Shown: positions 21,601-31,573, numbered from the stretch's first letter. The stretch is 64,000 bases of DNA from Myotis daubentonii (GCF_963259705.1 NC_081840.1:2841562-2905561); one strand, 5' to 3'. Notes: generated by a model not told the origin, from the sequence alone. Made by a program: numbers and translations.

Positions 21601-23191
21601 TGAAGTTTTGCACCTTTAGCCCTCATATGTGACTGGGCATGGACAATTCTCTACTCCATCCACACGGAGCCTGCCCAGTCCCAGAAGACAGACCCTCCGG
21701 TTCCTCACACCCGGGCTTTTGTGACCTTTCCCCACCTACCCTCCCAGCATCACCTCAACGCTCCCCAGTCTCCCCAGTGCACCGAGCCCCCACCTTCAGG
21801 TCCAGCTTGAACCCACCTCCCGCGGAAGCCTCCACCCCACTCAGAACTCGCACACTCTTTCCTCCCTGTCCCCTTGTCCCGCTGTCAAAGCAGATTGGTT
21901 TGGCTTTGAACTGTGTATTGAGTCTCACTTACCCCAGCGGCACTGTGTCACACGGGCAGCTCTCCAGTGGCGAGGAGATGGGGCCTGGAGGTGGCTGGTC
22001 CTGGTGCTTCCCTGGTGTCACTGGGGGAACCCTCAGCCTCTCCGGACTCTCAGTCTCAGTCTGGACACTGACGGCAGCGTGAGCGCGTGCGGACTGGTCG
22101 AGGTCCAGGAGGTAAAGAAGGTCGGCCAGCCTGGCATTGGTCCAGCCCCCTCACTTTCTGCTGCTATTTCCTAGTCCGGAGGAGAGCTTCCACATCCCGC
22201 TCACCGCGATGCCAGTGCTCAGGGCTGCTGGCAGCCTCCGGGACTCCCAGGGCTGTTGGCTCAGTGCACAGAGGTGCTGCCTCCCCGCCTGCGGTGGAGC
22301 CCGGAGCCCATGTCGTTTCGCTGATGCCCCTCAGACTCAGGGTTTCAGGCACCTTCTCACTCTCTGGAGAACAGGACAAGGAAGAAATATTTAAAAGAAA
22401 CTAATACCTTAGTAGGTGAAAATGTTCAGCATCCCATGCCCAACATGATTCCACCTAACTTTCTAGAAACCCCACTGGCTTTATCCAATGAGAACTGCTG
22501 GCCAAATCTCGGAATTCTTACAGAACCAACCTCAGAGCAGAAGGGCCAGGGCACAGAGAGGGCTCTGTGCCTTAGCGGCACAGCTGTGGCCAGGACCCCA
22601 TCCCTGTCCCTGCCCCTTCCCCCAAAGAACCTATGCAGCTGAGAGGCAGGGTCCGGAGGGATCACAGGAAGTCTAGCTGGCCAGGCCCCGCCCTGGGAAC
22701 ATCCAACCCCGTCTGCTTACCCCCGAGCAGCCAGGTGGACCTGCGTATCCCGAAGGTCTCCATCTCGGGAGCCCATGACCTTGGGGACCTCCTGGAGGAC
22801 ATGGGCATTGCAGACCTGCTCACCAACCAAGAAAATTTCTCAGGCATCACTCAGAAAGCCCAGCTGAAGGTGTCAAAGGTAAGTGTCTCTAGAGCCTTCC
22901 TCCCCCCCTCAAAAAAACGCACAAATAATAATCAGCAGCGTGGAGCCCACTCATGAATAGGCCGAGAGCCCCAGGCTGAGAGCCCGGCATGGTCCATCCC
23001 CACAGGTGATCCACAAGGCCACGCTGCAACTCGATGAGAAGGGGGTGGAGGAAGCTGCCCCCACCGGAGTCACCGGAAACGAGGCGTCCAAGCCTCTCAC
23101 CATTCACTTCAACCGGCCCTTCATCATCATGATCTTCGACCACTTCACGTGGAGCAGCCTCTTCCTGGTCAAGGTTGTGAATCCTACCTAG
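16689..23191 (+). CDS. SERPINA6: corticosteroid-binding globulin (SERPINA6), 4 coding exons
   Basis: This is the plasma glycoprotein serpin that carries cortisol and progesterone; it does not inhibit proteases. Coding exons are 16689-17298, 19133-19403, 22731-22878 and 23006-23191. The joins are in frame and give 404 residues; human CBG has 405. Residues 1-22 are a signal peptide (ending WTAQA). The serpin fold runs to a C-terminal VNPT. The steroid-site Trp is present at residue 392 (FDHFTWSSL). Sequons lie at residues 95, 133, 175, 223, 259 and 329. The sequon at 259 (GNGT) corresponds to the glycan needed for steroid binding in human CBG. The reactive loop (about 357-375, [15 protein letters not shown]) keeps the TGVT site cut by neutrophil elastase in human CBG but lacks the human loop sequon. 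The start is the first ATG after the acceptor at 16670-16671 and begins the signal peptide. No frameshift or stop is seen. Confidence 0.97.
17375..17560 (-). repeat. possible MIR remnant
   Basis: Weak MIR-like order: ACCATAACCCTACTAGGAAG, then GAGTGACTTGCCCAAGCTTT. Heavily diverged. Confidence 0.4.
17947..18081 (-). mobile_element. truncated VES-type SINE with (TTTA)n tail
   Basis: The minus-strand tRNA-like head is seen as CACTGAGCCAAACTAGTCAG. The A-rich tail has become a pure TTTA run at about 17947-18000. Confidence 0.85.
18104..18562 (+). mobile_element. MER20-like hAT element, split
   Basis: The left part reads GGACAATGTCTGGAGATATT, TTGTGGTTGTCACAACTAGG and GGTGCTGCTAAATACCC. The right end after the interruption reads CCAAGGTTGAGGAACCCTGG. 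This is the MER20 pattern, in SERPINA6 intron 2. A younger hAT element (18300-18534) has inserted into it. Confidence 0.75.
18300..18534 (-). mobile_element. non-autonomous hAT element inside MER20
   Basis: The ends CAGTGATGGCGAACC and GGTTCGCCATCACTG are flanked by the exact 8-bp duplication CTATAGTC. It is the inverted sibling of the copy at 6899-7133. Confidence 0.92.
18614..18653. repeat. (CA)n microsatellite
   Basis: An uninterrupted CA run of about 40 bases in SERPINA6 intron 2. Confidence 0.95.
18705..18890 (-). repeat. MLT1-like LTR remnant
   Basis: Complement of the 3' part of an MLT1-type ERVL-MaLR LTR: GAGTTTCCTATTGCTGCTGC, AACAAATTACTGCAAATATG, TGAAGGTCAGAAGTCC. No coding region. 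Confidence 0.6.
19133..19403 (+). CDS. SERPINA6: SERPINA6 exon 3
   Basis: The acceptor TTTTTCCCAG ends at 19132 and the donor AGCGG/GTAAGC is at 19403/19404. At 271 bases it has the usual exon length for clade A serpins. It codes from [11 protein letters not shown] through LTSG and includes the sequons NET (residue 223) and NGT (residue 259). Confidence 0.95.
19410..20365. other. SERPINA6 intron 3, first part
   Basis: No exon or clear repeat recognised in this intronic stretch. Confidence 0.4.
20370..20560 (+). repeat. old interspersed repeat, family uncertain
   Basis: Text such as CACTACTGTGTACCACGCAC followed by GATAGAACGGTGAGTAAGAC resembles the ancient L2/MIR-associated pattern 'increasing size, tumour-like, constant, body of interspersed repeats' only in part. 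It resembles the region at 54170-54500. Confidence 0.35.
20900..21023 (-). mobile_element. 124-bp mini-Helitron
   Basis: On the minus strand it starts TCTATACTAATAAAA and ends with TTGCACAAATTTCGTGCA plus a CTAG terminus (plus-strand CTAG at 20900). The palindromic TGCACGAAATTTGTGCA is the 3' hairpin. It is the same small family as 24532-24652. Confidence 0.85.
21024..22730. other. SERPINA6 intron 3, last part
   Basis: No exon recognised. GC-rich between 21.6 and 22.4 kb, with several overlapping open frames but no family match. Confidence 0.4.
22731..22878 (+). CDS. SERPINA6: SERPINA6 exon 4
   Basis: The acceptor CCCCGAGCAG ends at 22730 and the donor TCAAAG/GTAAGTG is at 22878/22879. The 148 bases are standard for this exon in clade A serpins. 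It codes from QVDLRIPKV to KVSK, with the sequon NFS at residue 329. Confidence 0.95.
23006..23191 (+). CDS. SERPINA6: SERPINA6 exon 5 with stop
   Basis: The acceptor ATCCCCACAG ends at 23005 and the TAG stop is at 23189-23191. It codes for the hinge, the reactive loop and the last strands, including the steroid-site Trp ([10 protein letters not shown]) and the C-terminus VVNPT. Confidence 0.96.
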   Translation: MIHKATLQLDEKGVEEAAPTGVTGNEASKPLTIHFNRPFIIMIFDHFTWSSLFLVKVVNPT

Positions 23192-23474
23192 GCGTCCACT
23201 TCCCCAGAGCCGCCACAGAAAGGACATGGGAGGAGGGAGGGGCCAGTCCTCTCCGGTTCTCCTCTGTAATAACGGGCTCTGTGACTGACAACAGGGTTTG
23301 GAAGGAGAAAGGTGGGTCATTGACAGAACCTGAATCATAGCCGTATAGCGTAGTCATGTGATTTTGTTTTTTGATCCTTGAACTATGGTTAAGTAATCAT
23401 ATGCGGCAGCTGGGGGAAGGGCATGTGGAAGCACTATGACTTTTGGAAACTGTGTAAGTTTGAAATTCTTTCTA

Positions 23475-23480
23475 AATAAA
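23475..23480 (+). terminator. SERPINA6 polyadenylation signal
   Basis: AATAAA lies about 285 bases after the stop codon, a normal 3'-UTR length for this gene. A G/T-rich downstream element is weak. Confidence 0.6.
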
Positions 23481-23499
23481 AACTTTAAAAAGAAATAGT

Positions 23500-24530
23500 G
23501 TAAGCCAAAACACAACAGGAAGACACTTTCAAAGTGCTAGGGGGGCAATGTCATTACCTTTCAAAAAGAAAAAACAAGTCTTCAAAAATGAAGGCAAAGT
23601 ATTTTTTTAAGATAAACGAATGCTGAGAAAGTTTATCAGCTTCACTAAAGAAATATTTTAAGTAGTTTTTAGGCAGAAAAAAAAGATGACTCAAGATGGA
23701 AACCTGGACCTATACGAAAGAATGAAGAACACTGGAAAGGGCAAATACTTATGTAGATAAAACAAAACATCTTAAAAACATCTTTAAAGTATAATTACTG
23801 CTTAACGCAGAGAAACTTATCAATGAATGTGTTGCTTCTCACCTCCTAATCTTCCCTTCATTGCTGCTCTGCAAAAATGAATCTGGGCCTTTTAAATATT
23901 TTTGCGTTGCCTACTGGGCATGATGCTAAACTTTGCCAGTAGAGGGCTGACAGAGTGACATTGAGGAAGAGAGACCTTACCAAAGGGTATTAAATGAGAT
24001 AAAAGAACTGAACTGACTGAATGACGAACAGATGGACATATAAATAGATGTAATAGATATGATAGATAAATAGATAAAAGATAAATAGACAACAGCTAAA
24101 CAGACGGATGGCTAGGGCATATATCTTGAAAAATAAGAATTGAAGTGTATTTCCTTAAATATACTACTCATCCCATAGATACCTGGACCTGAATCCTAAA
24201 GCCATTGTATTACTTAGTAAGGAAACATAAGAAGTATTCCCACTAAGGTCAAGAGTAAGACAAGGCCGCCAGTTACATCCACTACCATTTTGCATTGTCC
24301 TGGAGGGTAGACTGTGTAAGTAGAAAGAGAAAGCACAGCTGCAGATGGCTTTTAATATACTTGCTTAGCCCTAGCACAACAATGATTAAACAAACTCAAA
24401 CAATGCAGGAATTCAGCCTAATATAAGGAAAAGGAATTCACATGCAAAAAGAGACCTTCACACACACAAGTAACAACCAGTTAAGACATGTACTGGACGA
24501 GAAAACCCAACAGCAACCAAAAAGATAAAC
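23500..24530. other. AT-rich intergenic DNA
   Basis: No gene recognised. GATA-rich low complexity near 24030-24110; part may be old L1 sequence. Confidence 0.35.
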
Positions 24531-24531
24531 A

Positions 24532-24652
24532 TCCTATATAATAAAGAGCTAATTAGACCAAACAGCAGAACAGCCATCCAGACAACCGTCCGGACGAGCC
24601 GGGGCTACAAGGACCGAGCCCCTTGCACAAATTTCGTGCATTGGGCCTCTAG
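24532..24652 (+). mobile_element. 121-bp mini-Helitron
   Basis: Starts TCCTATATAATAAAGAG, has the palindromic TGCACAAATTTCGTGCA hairpin about 11 bases before the 3' end, and ends GGGCCTCTAG then T. No terminal inverted repeat or target duplication, as expected for Helitrons. Confidence 0.92.
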
Positions 24653-24715
24653 TTAGAAATAAGCAAGATGTGCACAATCTATGTTCAGAAAATTATAAAA
24701 TACTTCTTAAAGATG

Positions 24716-24972
24716 CAATCAAATGAACAAAATAGATCCAGGGACACAGAAGCATGGAACAGATTATCGAACCTCAGAGGGAAGGTGGGGGGAGTGTGGG
24801 TGGGTCGGAAGAGATCAACCAAAGAACTTGTATACATATATGCATAACCCATGGACCCAGACAAAGGGTGGTGAAGGCCTGGGGTGAGGGGTGGGGGTGG
24901 GCTAGAAGAGGTCAATGGGTGGGGAGGAGAATTGGACATATGTAATACTTTCAACAGTAAAGATTTTTTTAA
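24716..24972 (+). mobile_element. 5'-truncated L1 3' end
   Basis: A G-rich 3' UTR (TGGAACAGATTATCGAACC, TCAGAGGGAAGG) ends GTAAAGATTTTTTT. Copies of TTAAAGATGCAA flank it at about 24707 and 24970, consistent with a target duplication. Confidence 0.65.
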
Positions 24973-25079
24973 AGATGCAAAAATATACTTGAACAAATGG
25001 AAAGAAGTTTCTTCTTGAAGAAGATGCCTCAGCATCATCCAGGTGTCAGTTTTCCCCGAGTTAATTTGATCACTTAATG

Positions 25080-25870
25080 GTATTACAATAAAAACACTAA
25101 CGAATTTTTTCTGGAGACAGACAAGATGATACCAAAGTTCATATAAAAAAAATAAACATGCAAGAATAGCCAGGAAAACACTGAAAAGGAAAAGATATGG
25201 AAGACAGGGAGCAGGTGAAATGGAAATTTAATATTTGACCCAGAGGACTTTTAAGTAAGTGGCATTGGAACAACTGAATAGCCATTTGGGAGAGGAAAAG
25301 GATAACATTCGGCTCATTCCTCACTCCATATTCAAGAATAAACTAAGAATCAGAGATCTAAATAGAAGTTAAAAAAAAAAAAAAAACACAATATAAGTAC
25401 TGGAAGAAAACACCACCATTTTCTCTATACATTAGGTGTAGGAAAAGGTGTTCTAACCATGCCTCAAAGTCCAGATGAAACTGAAGAAAGAACTGACCAA
25501 CTTGACTAAGTAAAGAATATTTTTTAATTGCATGCCCAACAATTCATAAGCAAAGTCAGCGGAAATGGAAACCTGAAAGAAATATTTGCAATGTATGTCA
25601 CTGGTAGAGCAGCAAACCCTAATACATGGTGCTTAAACATATGAACATATGTCCAACTTCGCTTAGAATAAAAAACGCAAATTAAAACTATACTGAGATA
25701 CCACTTCCTATCTACCAGCAGGCAGACATTTGAAAACTTCACAACACACCCTACGGGTTGTGTGGGAACGGTCATTCTCATACCCGACAGTGGAAATGCA
25801 AAAATGGCCGTGAGGAAAGGATTTGGAAACAGAGACTCTCCTCGTTCCCTGAGACCGATGTTGCCGATTA
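25080..25870 (+). mobile_element. degraded L1 ORF2 3' fragment
   Basis: Typical L1 wording, for example CAAGAATAGCCAGGAAAACA, AATAAACTAAGAATCAGAGA and ACTGAGATACCACTTCCTAT. Multiple stops; dead copy. Confidence 0.65.
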
Positions 25871-25904
25871 CCACCAACTAGGTGGTTTTAAATTATTTTT
25901 CTTT

Positions 25905-26097
25905 TTTTTTTATCTTAATACATTTTCTTTTTAATTTCAGAGAGGAAGGGAGAGATAGAAACATCAACGATGAGAGAGAATCATGGATCAGCTGCCTCCT
26001 GGGTGCTCCCTCCGGGGGATCGAGGAGCAACCCAGGCACCTGCCCTGACTTCCTGGTTCACAGGTCGGCGCTCCACCACTGAGCCACGCTGGCTGGC
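25905..26097 (-). mobile_element. VES-type SINE
   Basis: The complementary head is seen as CCACTGAGCCACGCTGGCTG and the tail as a T-rich run at 25905-25935. Confidence 0.88.
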
Positions 26098-26428
26098 CAC
26101 AAACTAGGAGAAATAAATTCATGCACAGTTTTGGGGGGGCTAAGGTCAGAGGTCAAGGTGTCTCAGGGCTCGCTCCTTCCGGAGGCTGAGAGTGAATCCA
26201 TTGGAGTCTCCCAGCTGGGTGGCCGCCAGCAGTCTGTGGGGTGCAGGGCTTGGAATAACACACGCCCATCCCTGCGTGTCGGTCTTCAAGTGGCCTGGTC
26301 TTCTGGTCTGCGCCTCCAATCTCCCTCTCCCTTTCTTTCCCAAGGAATGAGGCGCACCCCAAACCCAGAGCCATCCTCTCTCCAGATCCTCGCCTTACTT
26401 ACATCTGAAAAGACCCCTTTTCTTTCTT

Positions 26429-26560
26429 TAATGTTTTTATTGATTTTTTGAGAGAGAGGAAGGGAGAGGGAGAGAGAGAAACATGGATGAGAGTCATCCA
26501 TCTGCTGCCTCCTGCACGCCCCCTACTGGGCACTGGTTCCGCACCCCCGCAGGACCCAGA
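26429..26560 (-). mobile_element. truncated VES-type SINE
   Basis: Contains the 3' half only: TTTTTATTGATTTTTTGAGA, the GA-rich stretch, CATCCATCTGCTGCCTCCTG and CCCCCTACTGGGC. The tRNA head is missing. Confidence 0.75.
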
Positions 26561-26937
26561 GGCCAACCCGAGGCCTCCCTGTGGGGCCAGGCGACCCCTT
26601 GTCTAAATAATGTCGCAGTCACAGGACCAGGAGTTGGGACTTGGGCCTATCTTGGGGGGGGGGGGGGGTGTCTACTCTTGAACCAAACAAATATAACAAA
26701 ATTACAGGTATATTATTTTTTTGACCCAGAAACCCCACTGTTAGGAATGTGGCCTAAAGACACACCTCCAGCTCCTTTGAAGAGTAATCTGCTCGGTGTC
26801 CTTGAACAAGCTAACGGCCTCTCTGAGCATCCGTTTCTCTACCCTCCAGGGAGCGCTTCTCATTTCCCTCCTGAGGAACCTTCGGCCTGCGGCCTCCTGG
26901 GCCGGGCAGACTGCAGGGAACCCCGCGCTCCCCCAGG

Positions 26938-27115
26938 CCACGGAGGACGGCTTCCCAGGGCCGCCCGGGAAGTGATGGACTGGCCTGGGCCATCAGGCCA
27001 CGGAGGACGGCTTCCCAGGGCCGCCGGGAAGTGATGGACTGGCCTGGGCCATCAGGCCACGGAGGACGGCTTCCCAGGGCCGCCGGGAAGTGATGGACTG
27101 GCCTGGGCCATCAGC
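26938..27115. repeat. three tandem copies of a 59-60 bp unit
   Basis: Units start at 26938, 26998 and 27057 with the same CCACGGAGGACGGCTTCCC start and GGCCATCAG end. The first unit has one extra base. Near identity implies recent expansion. Confidence 0.92.
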
Positions 27116-27214
27116 GGAGCGAGCGGCGCTGGCGACAGAGCAGGCCGGTCCGCAGCCCTGTCAGGTGTCACTGGAGCTTGGTGAGGCCAAGAGCCCGACA
27201 TTTGGCCCCAGGCG

Positions 27215-27395
27215 TGCATGTATGCGTGCCGGCGTGCACTGCGTAAGCGTGCGTGCGTGCGTGCCTGCGTGTGCTGCGTGCGTGGGTGGGCGTGCGTGCG
27301 CGTGGGCGGGCGCGGGGTGTGCGTGCATGTGTGGTCGGGCAGGCGTGGGGCATGGTGCGTGCGTGTACGTGCATGTGTGCGTGCGTTGCAAGGGT
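27215..27395. repeat. GCGT/GTGC-type CpG-rich simple repeat
   Basis: Imperfect alternating GTGC, GCGT and TGTG units. The alternating purine-pyrimidine pattern could favour Z-DNA. Confidence 0.8.
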
Positions 27396-27552
27396 TTGAG
27401 AAGCCCGCTCCTTTCCACCTGCCGGAGCTTCCGCCATCGGACCGACAGGGAGCCGACTGGCTGCGGTCCGCCCACTGTTTCCTGAGGCTGATCGTGCCAG
27501 TAACGGCCTTGGCTGCTTTTCACATTTGCTCTATTAGCCCCGCGCTCGCCAT

Positions 27553-27604
27553 GTGAGGTGTGAGGTGTGAGGTGTGAGGTGGCAGGTGGCAGGTGGCAGG
27601 TGGC
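27553..27604. repeat. GTGAGGT / GGCAGGT short tandem repeat
   Basis: Four GTGAGGT-like heptamers followed by four GGCAGGT-like heptamers; the second set looks derived from the first. Confidence 0.85.
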
Positions 27605-29129
27605 CCTCGCCTCCCCGCGGAGTCCCAGGGAGGACGGAGCTGTCTCCCAGTTCACCCCGGTCACCAGAGGCCTTCCTGCCAGCGCTTTCCTGGTCTCTCG
27701 ACAGGTGCTGAAATCGGGAGCAACTGGACATCAGGGGGCCTGGGCCCGCAGTCCCCTTGGTAACAGTCCAAATCCGGGGCCGGGGCTGGCCCAGAGGTTC
27801 ATTCTGGCACTAAAATTACACCACAGATGCCACCCAGGAGCCCTTCCGACAGGTCCCCAGCGGTGCGGGCAGGACTCGTTAAGCCTCCGCCTGGGGCTGG
27901 GGATTCCGGCTGCAGCGCGGGATGGATAACAGTGTGCGACACAGATGGCCCCGTCCGACGGCTCCCCACGCCTTCCAGGGGAGCGATGCCTGAGCATGTA
28001 CACGTTCAAAGAAACATTATTTCCCCTCCATGTTATAGCAGTATTTCGCTTTTTAAAAAGATCTGTGGCTACGCCCTAGTAACTATTAAACTTCACTTCA
28101 GGGTAGTGAAGGGCACATGAAGTATTTATATTGTACAAAGGAGGGCCGATGGGGCTTTTTGTCTTAAAAGGCCTCCCCCAGCCTTGACGTTGGACACTTG
28201 AGGACTCCGGGCCCTTGAGTCTGGCCAAGTAGTGGGTTGACCTTGAGTTGACCTTGCGTTGCTCATAGCAGGGCACCTGCCTGTCTCTCCCGCTGAACCC
28301 GAAGTCCCTTGGAGGTTGGGGGAGCAGGTCTTCATCACCTCTGCCCCGCCGCCCACAACAGGTGCCAGCCCGGCTGGGGACTCAGGAGGCCCCCTGACAA
28401 CGCCATCCCCTGGGGTTGCGAAACAGAAGCTCCCCTGGAGGGATTTCCACACTCAGGGTGGGAGGGGCAGCGGCGGATGTGGGAAGCCTCTCTCCGTGTC
28501 TCTGCTTTTCCAGAAACGCCAGCATCTCCGCAGGCCCGCCGTTAATCAGTAATGGCCCCTCGGGGGCGCACTTTGGAACAGCAAATATTTGCTGCAGGCT
28601 CTCAGCTGCCCGCGCCCCAACCTCTGCCTTCGCCCTGCACGACGGACCTTCCCAGGCACCCGGGGGCACCCAGACTGGTGAGAGGCAGCAGATTAAAGGG
28701 AGACCTTCGCAGTCCAGCCAGCGAGGCGTGGGCTCTAAGGTGAGGGGGGAGTCCGGGCAGCGCCGAGCCCTCACTCGGGGGCCGGCCGGAGAGGCAGCGG
28801 CGGGGTGAGAGGCTGCTGTGGACACGGGCTTCCCCTGAGGAAGGAGAGGGGATGAGGCTTTCAGTCCACAGAGTTTGTGTCGCAGCACTCGCTGTTCAAA
28901 CCACACTCAGCATCCTGCTCTCCCCCCCCCACCCCCCCAGCAAACCCCCCAGCAATCCCCCCACCTCAGGGCTGGGTGAGTGCTGCTCACCTGATTCGGG
29001 CCTGGGAAGTGGTGAGTGAGCTGTGTTTCTTCCCACTCGGGTTCTCTAGGGTGATGCGTCCTCGGCGTGCTTGAGGGGCGCCCTGCGCACAGATCCTGTC
29101 CTGTTCAGTAGGTGAGCGTGACCTTAGGG

Positions 29130-29333
29130 CAGGGGTCCTCTAACTTTTTAAACAGGGGGCCAGTTCACTGTCCCTCAGACCGTTGGAGGGCCGGACTATA
29201 GTTTAAAAAAACAACGATGAACAAATTCCTATGCACACGGCACATATCTTATTTTGAAGTAAAAAAACAAACCGGGAACAAATACAGTATTTGTATTTTC
29301 ATGTGGCCCATGGGCCGTAGTTTGAGGACCCCT
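29130..29333 (+). mobile_element. non-autonomous hAT element
   Basis: The ends CAGGGGTCCTCTAAC and TTTGAGGACCCCTG are inverted repeats. The interior matches the interrupted copy at 47979-48409. A clear 8-bp duplication is not visible here. Confidence 0.82.
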
Positions 29334-29339
29334 GGTGTA

Positions 29340-30868
29340 GCTTATCAAGTATGCAATACTGCCATGTGTAAAACCAGTATACATCCTTAATTAAAAAATA
29401 CTTTATTGCTAAAAAATGCTAACCACCGGCTGAGCCTTCAGCGAGTCGAGCTCTTTTGGCTGTGGAGGGGGGCTGGCCCTAATGCTGAAAGCGCAGCAAC
29501 ATGAGGCAGGCCTGCGTACCGAAGCATGGCCAGGGTCCGTTTGGACGCTGCAGGAGGTACTTACCCAGCGTTTGCGGCTGGGAGCTCCTGAACTCGGCCT
29601 TGATGTTTAGAATTGCAGAGTTCCCTAAACCCTGACATTTAGGAAACACAGCAGGTGTGTTCCACTGGGTGAGGTAGTGACTTCCGGCACATTCTGCTGG
29701 GCCGTTTAACATAAGAGCAGTGCACTGGGTCCTGGGCCAGTGTCACTTTGTGCCAGGCACAGACGAGGACACAGCACCTGCGTGAGGGAGAGGCGGCTGG
29801 GAAACTCCATCGTGTCACACGGGGCCTGGCCAGAGTCAGGGTCTCCACTGCTGGGACTCCTGTGAGGCCTGCAGCCTCCCCTGCCCGATGCCCACTGGGC
29901 TGACTGGCTGCCCTCCCAGCCCCTCCTGGGGCATCTCGGTGACCTGCCCAGCCAGCCTCTGGGTCACAGACCTGGACACCAGGAGCTGAGTGTGGAGACT
30001 GTCGGGCCCACAGCCCAGCCCTGGGGTGTTTACGCAGACGGGAAAAGTGGGGGTGCTCAGGAGCCAGGCTCTGCGCCCAGAGGCCAGGGAGCCTGGAGAG
30101 GTGCTCGGGCTGGGCCGGCTCGTGGTGAGGAGCATGGGGTTTGGAGACCCACTGCCAGGGCCAGAGGACTGACTCCACGTGGGGCTGAGAGCGAGGACGC
30201 ACTTCACAATCTGTGAGGGTTAGAGGAGGTCGGCCCAGGCCTCACTCAGGACAGGCTGGCTCACGTCTGCCGGGGGCCTCCAGGTACAGTGGCGGAAGGG
30301 AGAGCTGGCAGGAGCTGGGAACTGGGCACCGGGGCTGTCAGAGGGGCGCGGGGGGCAGAATTCTCACCACCGAGTCAGGCAGACCCAGTACTTGCCCTTT
30401 CCTGGCCCTGATGGCTACTCCGACCCTCTGCATCCCCAGCCAAGCAGGCCCCAGACCCAGGGCCCCGAGATCCAGCTGGATGTTCTGCTGTTGGCCCAGC
30501 GATCAGGGGCAGCGCGTGTAGCCGACCAATAGAGATCTGTGCACCTCCTGACCCGCCCTGCTCTGACCCCGCCCAGGCAGGCCGTGGTCCGGACCACATC
30601 CTCTCCCATCCACTGCTTCATGAGAAGCGGGATGAGTGGGAAAGAGGGGAGGCCAGGAGCTGCGGCGGGCTAGGGCCCAGAGCGGGGTTGGTTCTGTAAC
30701 AGAATCCCCTTCTTCCTCCGGGTCTCCGTGAGGGGACTCGGCTGCATGAGCCAGAGGTGAGCCCCTGCCCACCCTCAGAGGGAGGAAGTGCGTCACTGGA
30801 GGATGGGCCACAACACAGGGACGAGGGACGGCATCAGGCATGATCACCAACCTGCTCTCTTCTCCCAG
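29340..30868. other. unique DNA upstream of SERPINA10
   Basis: No exon recognised. The noncoding first exon and promoter of SERPINA10 may lie here, but I could not choose a donor with confidence. GC-rich with overlapping spurious open frames. Confidence 0.4.
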
Positions 30869-31573
30869 GAAGCCCTGCTGCTGAAGAGCAGCGCTCCCTC
30901 GGCCTCCACGCTGACCGGATGGCGGCGGTACTGCGCCTCCTGCTCCCCTGCCTCCTGGCCCAGGTGTGGCTGCTGCCCGGCACTGCCCAGGCGAGGCCAC
31001 AGACCCCTGCTGTCCAGAATGAGACTTCCCAGGAAGTGCAGGCCCCAGAGGAGGAGGAAGAGGAGCCCTGGCTGATGGCCAGCGGGCACCAGCTCTCTGA
31101 ACAGACCTCCAACTTGGGGTTCAGCCTGCTACGCAAGATCTCCATGAGGCATGAAGGCAACGTGGTCTTCTCCCCGCTCGGCCTGTCCTTGGCCATGGCG
31201 GCCCTGATGCTGGGGGCCACGGGGCAGACCAGAGCCCAGCTGGAGGGCGTGCTCAGCCAGACGGGGCCCGGGCACCTGCCCGCCTTGTTTCAGCGGCTCA
31301 GACAGCACCTCTCCCGCAACCAGGAGCTGGGCCTCACCCAGGGGAGTCTGGCCTTCGTCCAGGAAGACTTTGATGTCAAAGGGACATTCCTCAATTTGTC
31401 CAAGAGGTATTTCGATACCGAGTGTGTGGCTGTGAATTTCCACAATGCCTCGCAGGCCAGAAAGCTCATGAATCATTACATGAACCGGGAGACGCAGGGG
31501 AGAATCCCCACGCTCTTCGATGAGGTCAATCCCGACACCAAGGTCATCCTCGTGGACTACGTCTTGCTCAAAG
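30869..31573 (+). CDS. SERPINA10: SERPINA10 first coding exon
   Basis: The acceptor TCTTCTCCCAG ends at 30868 and 50 bases of 5' UTR precede the ATG at 30919. The donor CTCAAAG/GTATTTG is at 31573/31574, after the first base of a Gly codon. Codes for residues 1-218. Confidence 0.93.

Larger units (their letters stand above)
26880..29080. other. GC/CpG-rich intergenic block
   Basis: Much higher GC and CpG density than the flanks, between SERPINA6 and SERPINA10. It holds a 3-copy 59-bp repeat, GTGC/GCGT repeats and a C-rich tract at 28920-28970. Long open frames on both strands (for example 28382-28906 minus) overlap and match no family I know; they fit high GC rather than a gene. A promoter or CpG island for an unannotated transcript is possible. 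Confidence 0.45.

Noticed and set aside
27161..27664. 167-codon minus-strand frame rich in His-Ala-Arg-Thr
   Set aside because: It is generated by the GTGC/GCGT simple repeat and adjacent heptamer repeats.
28382..28906. 174-codon minus-strand frame in the CpG-rich block
   Set aside because: Overlapping long frames exist on both strands, as expected at high GC. I saw no domain, signal peptide or splice pattern.
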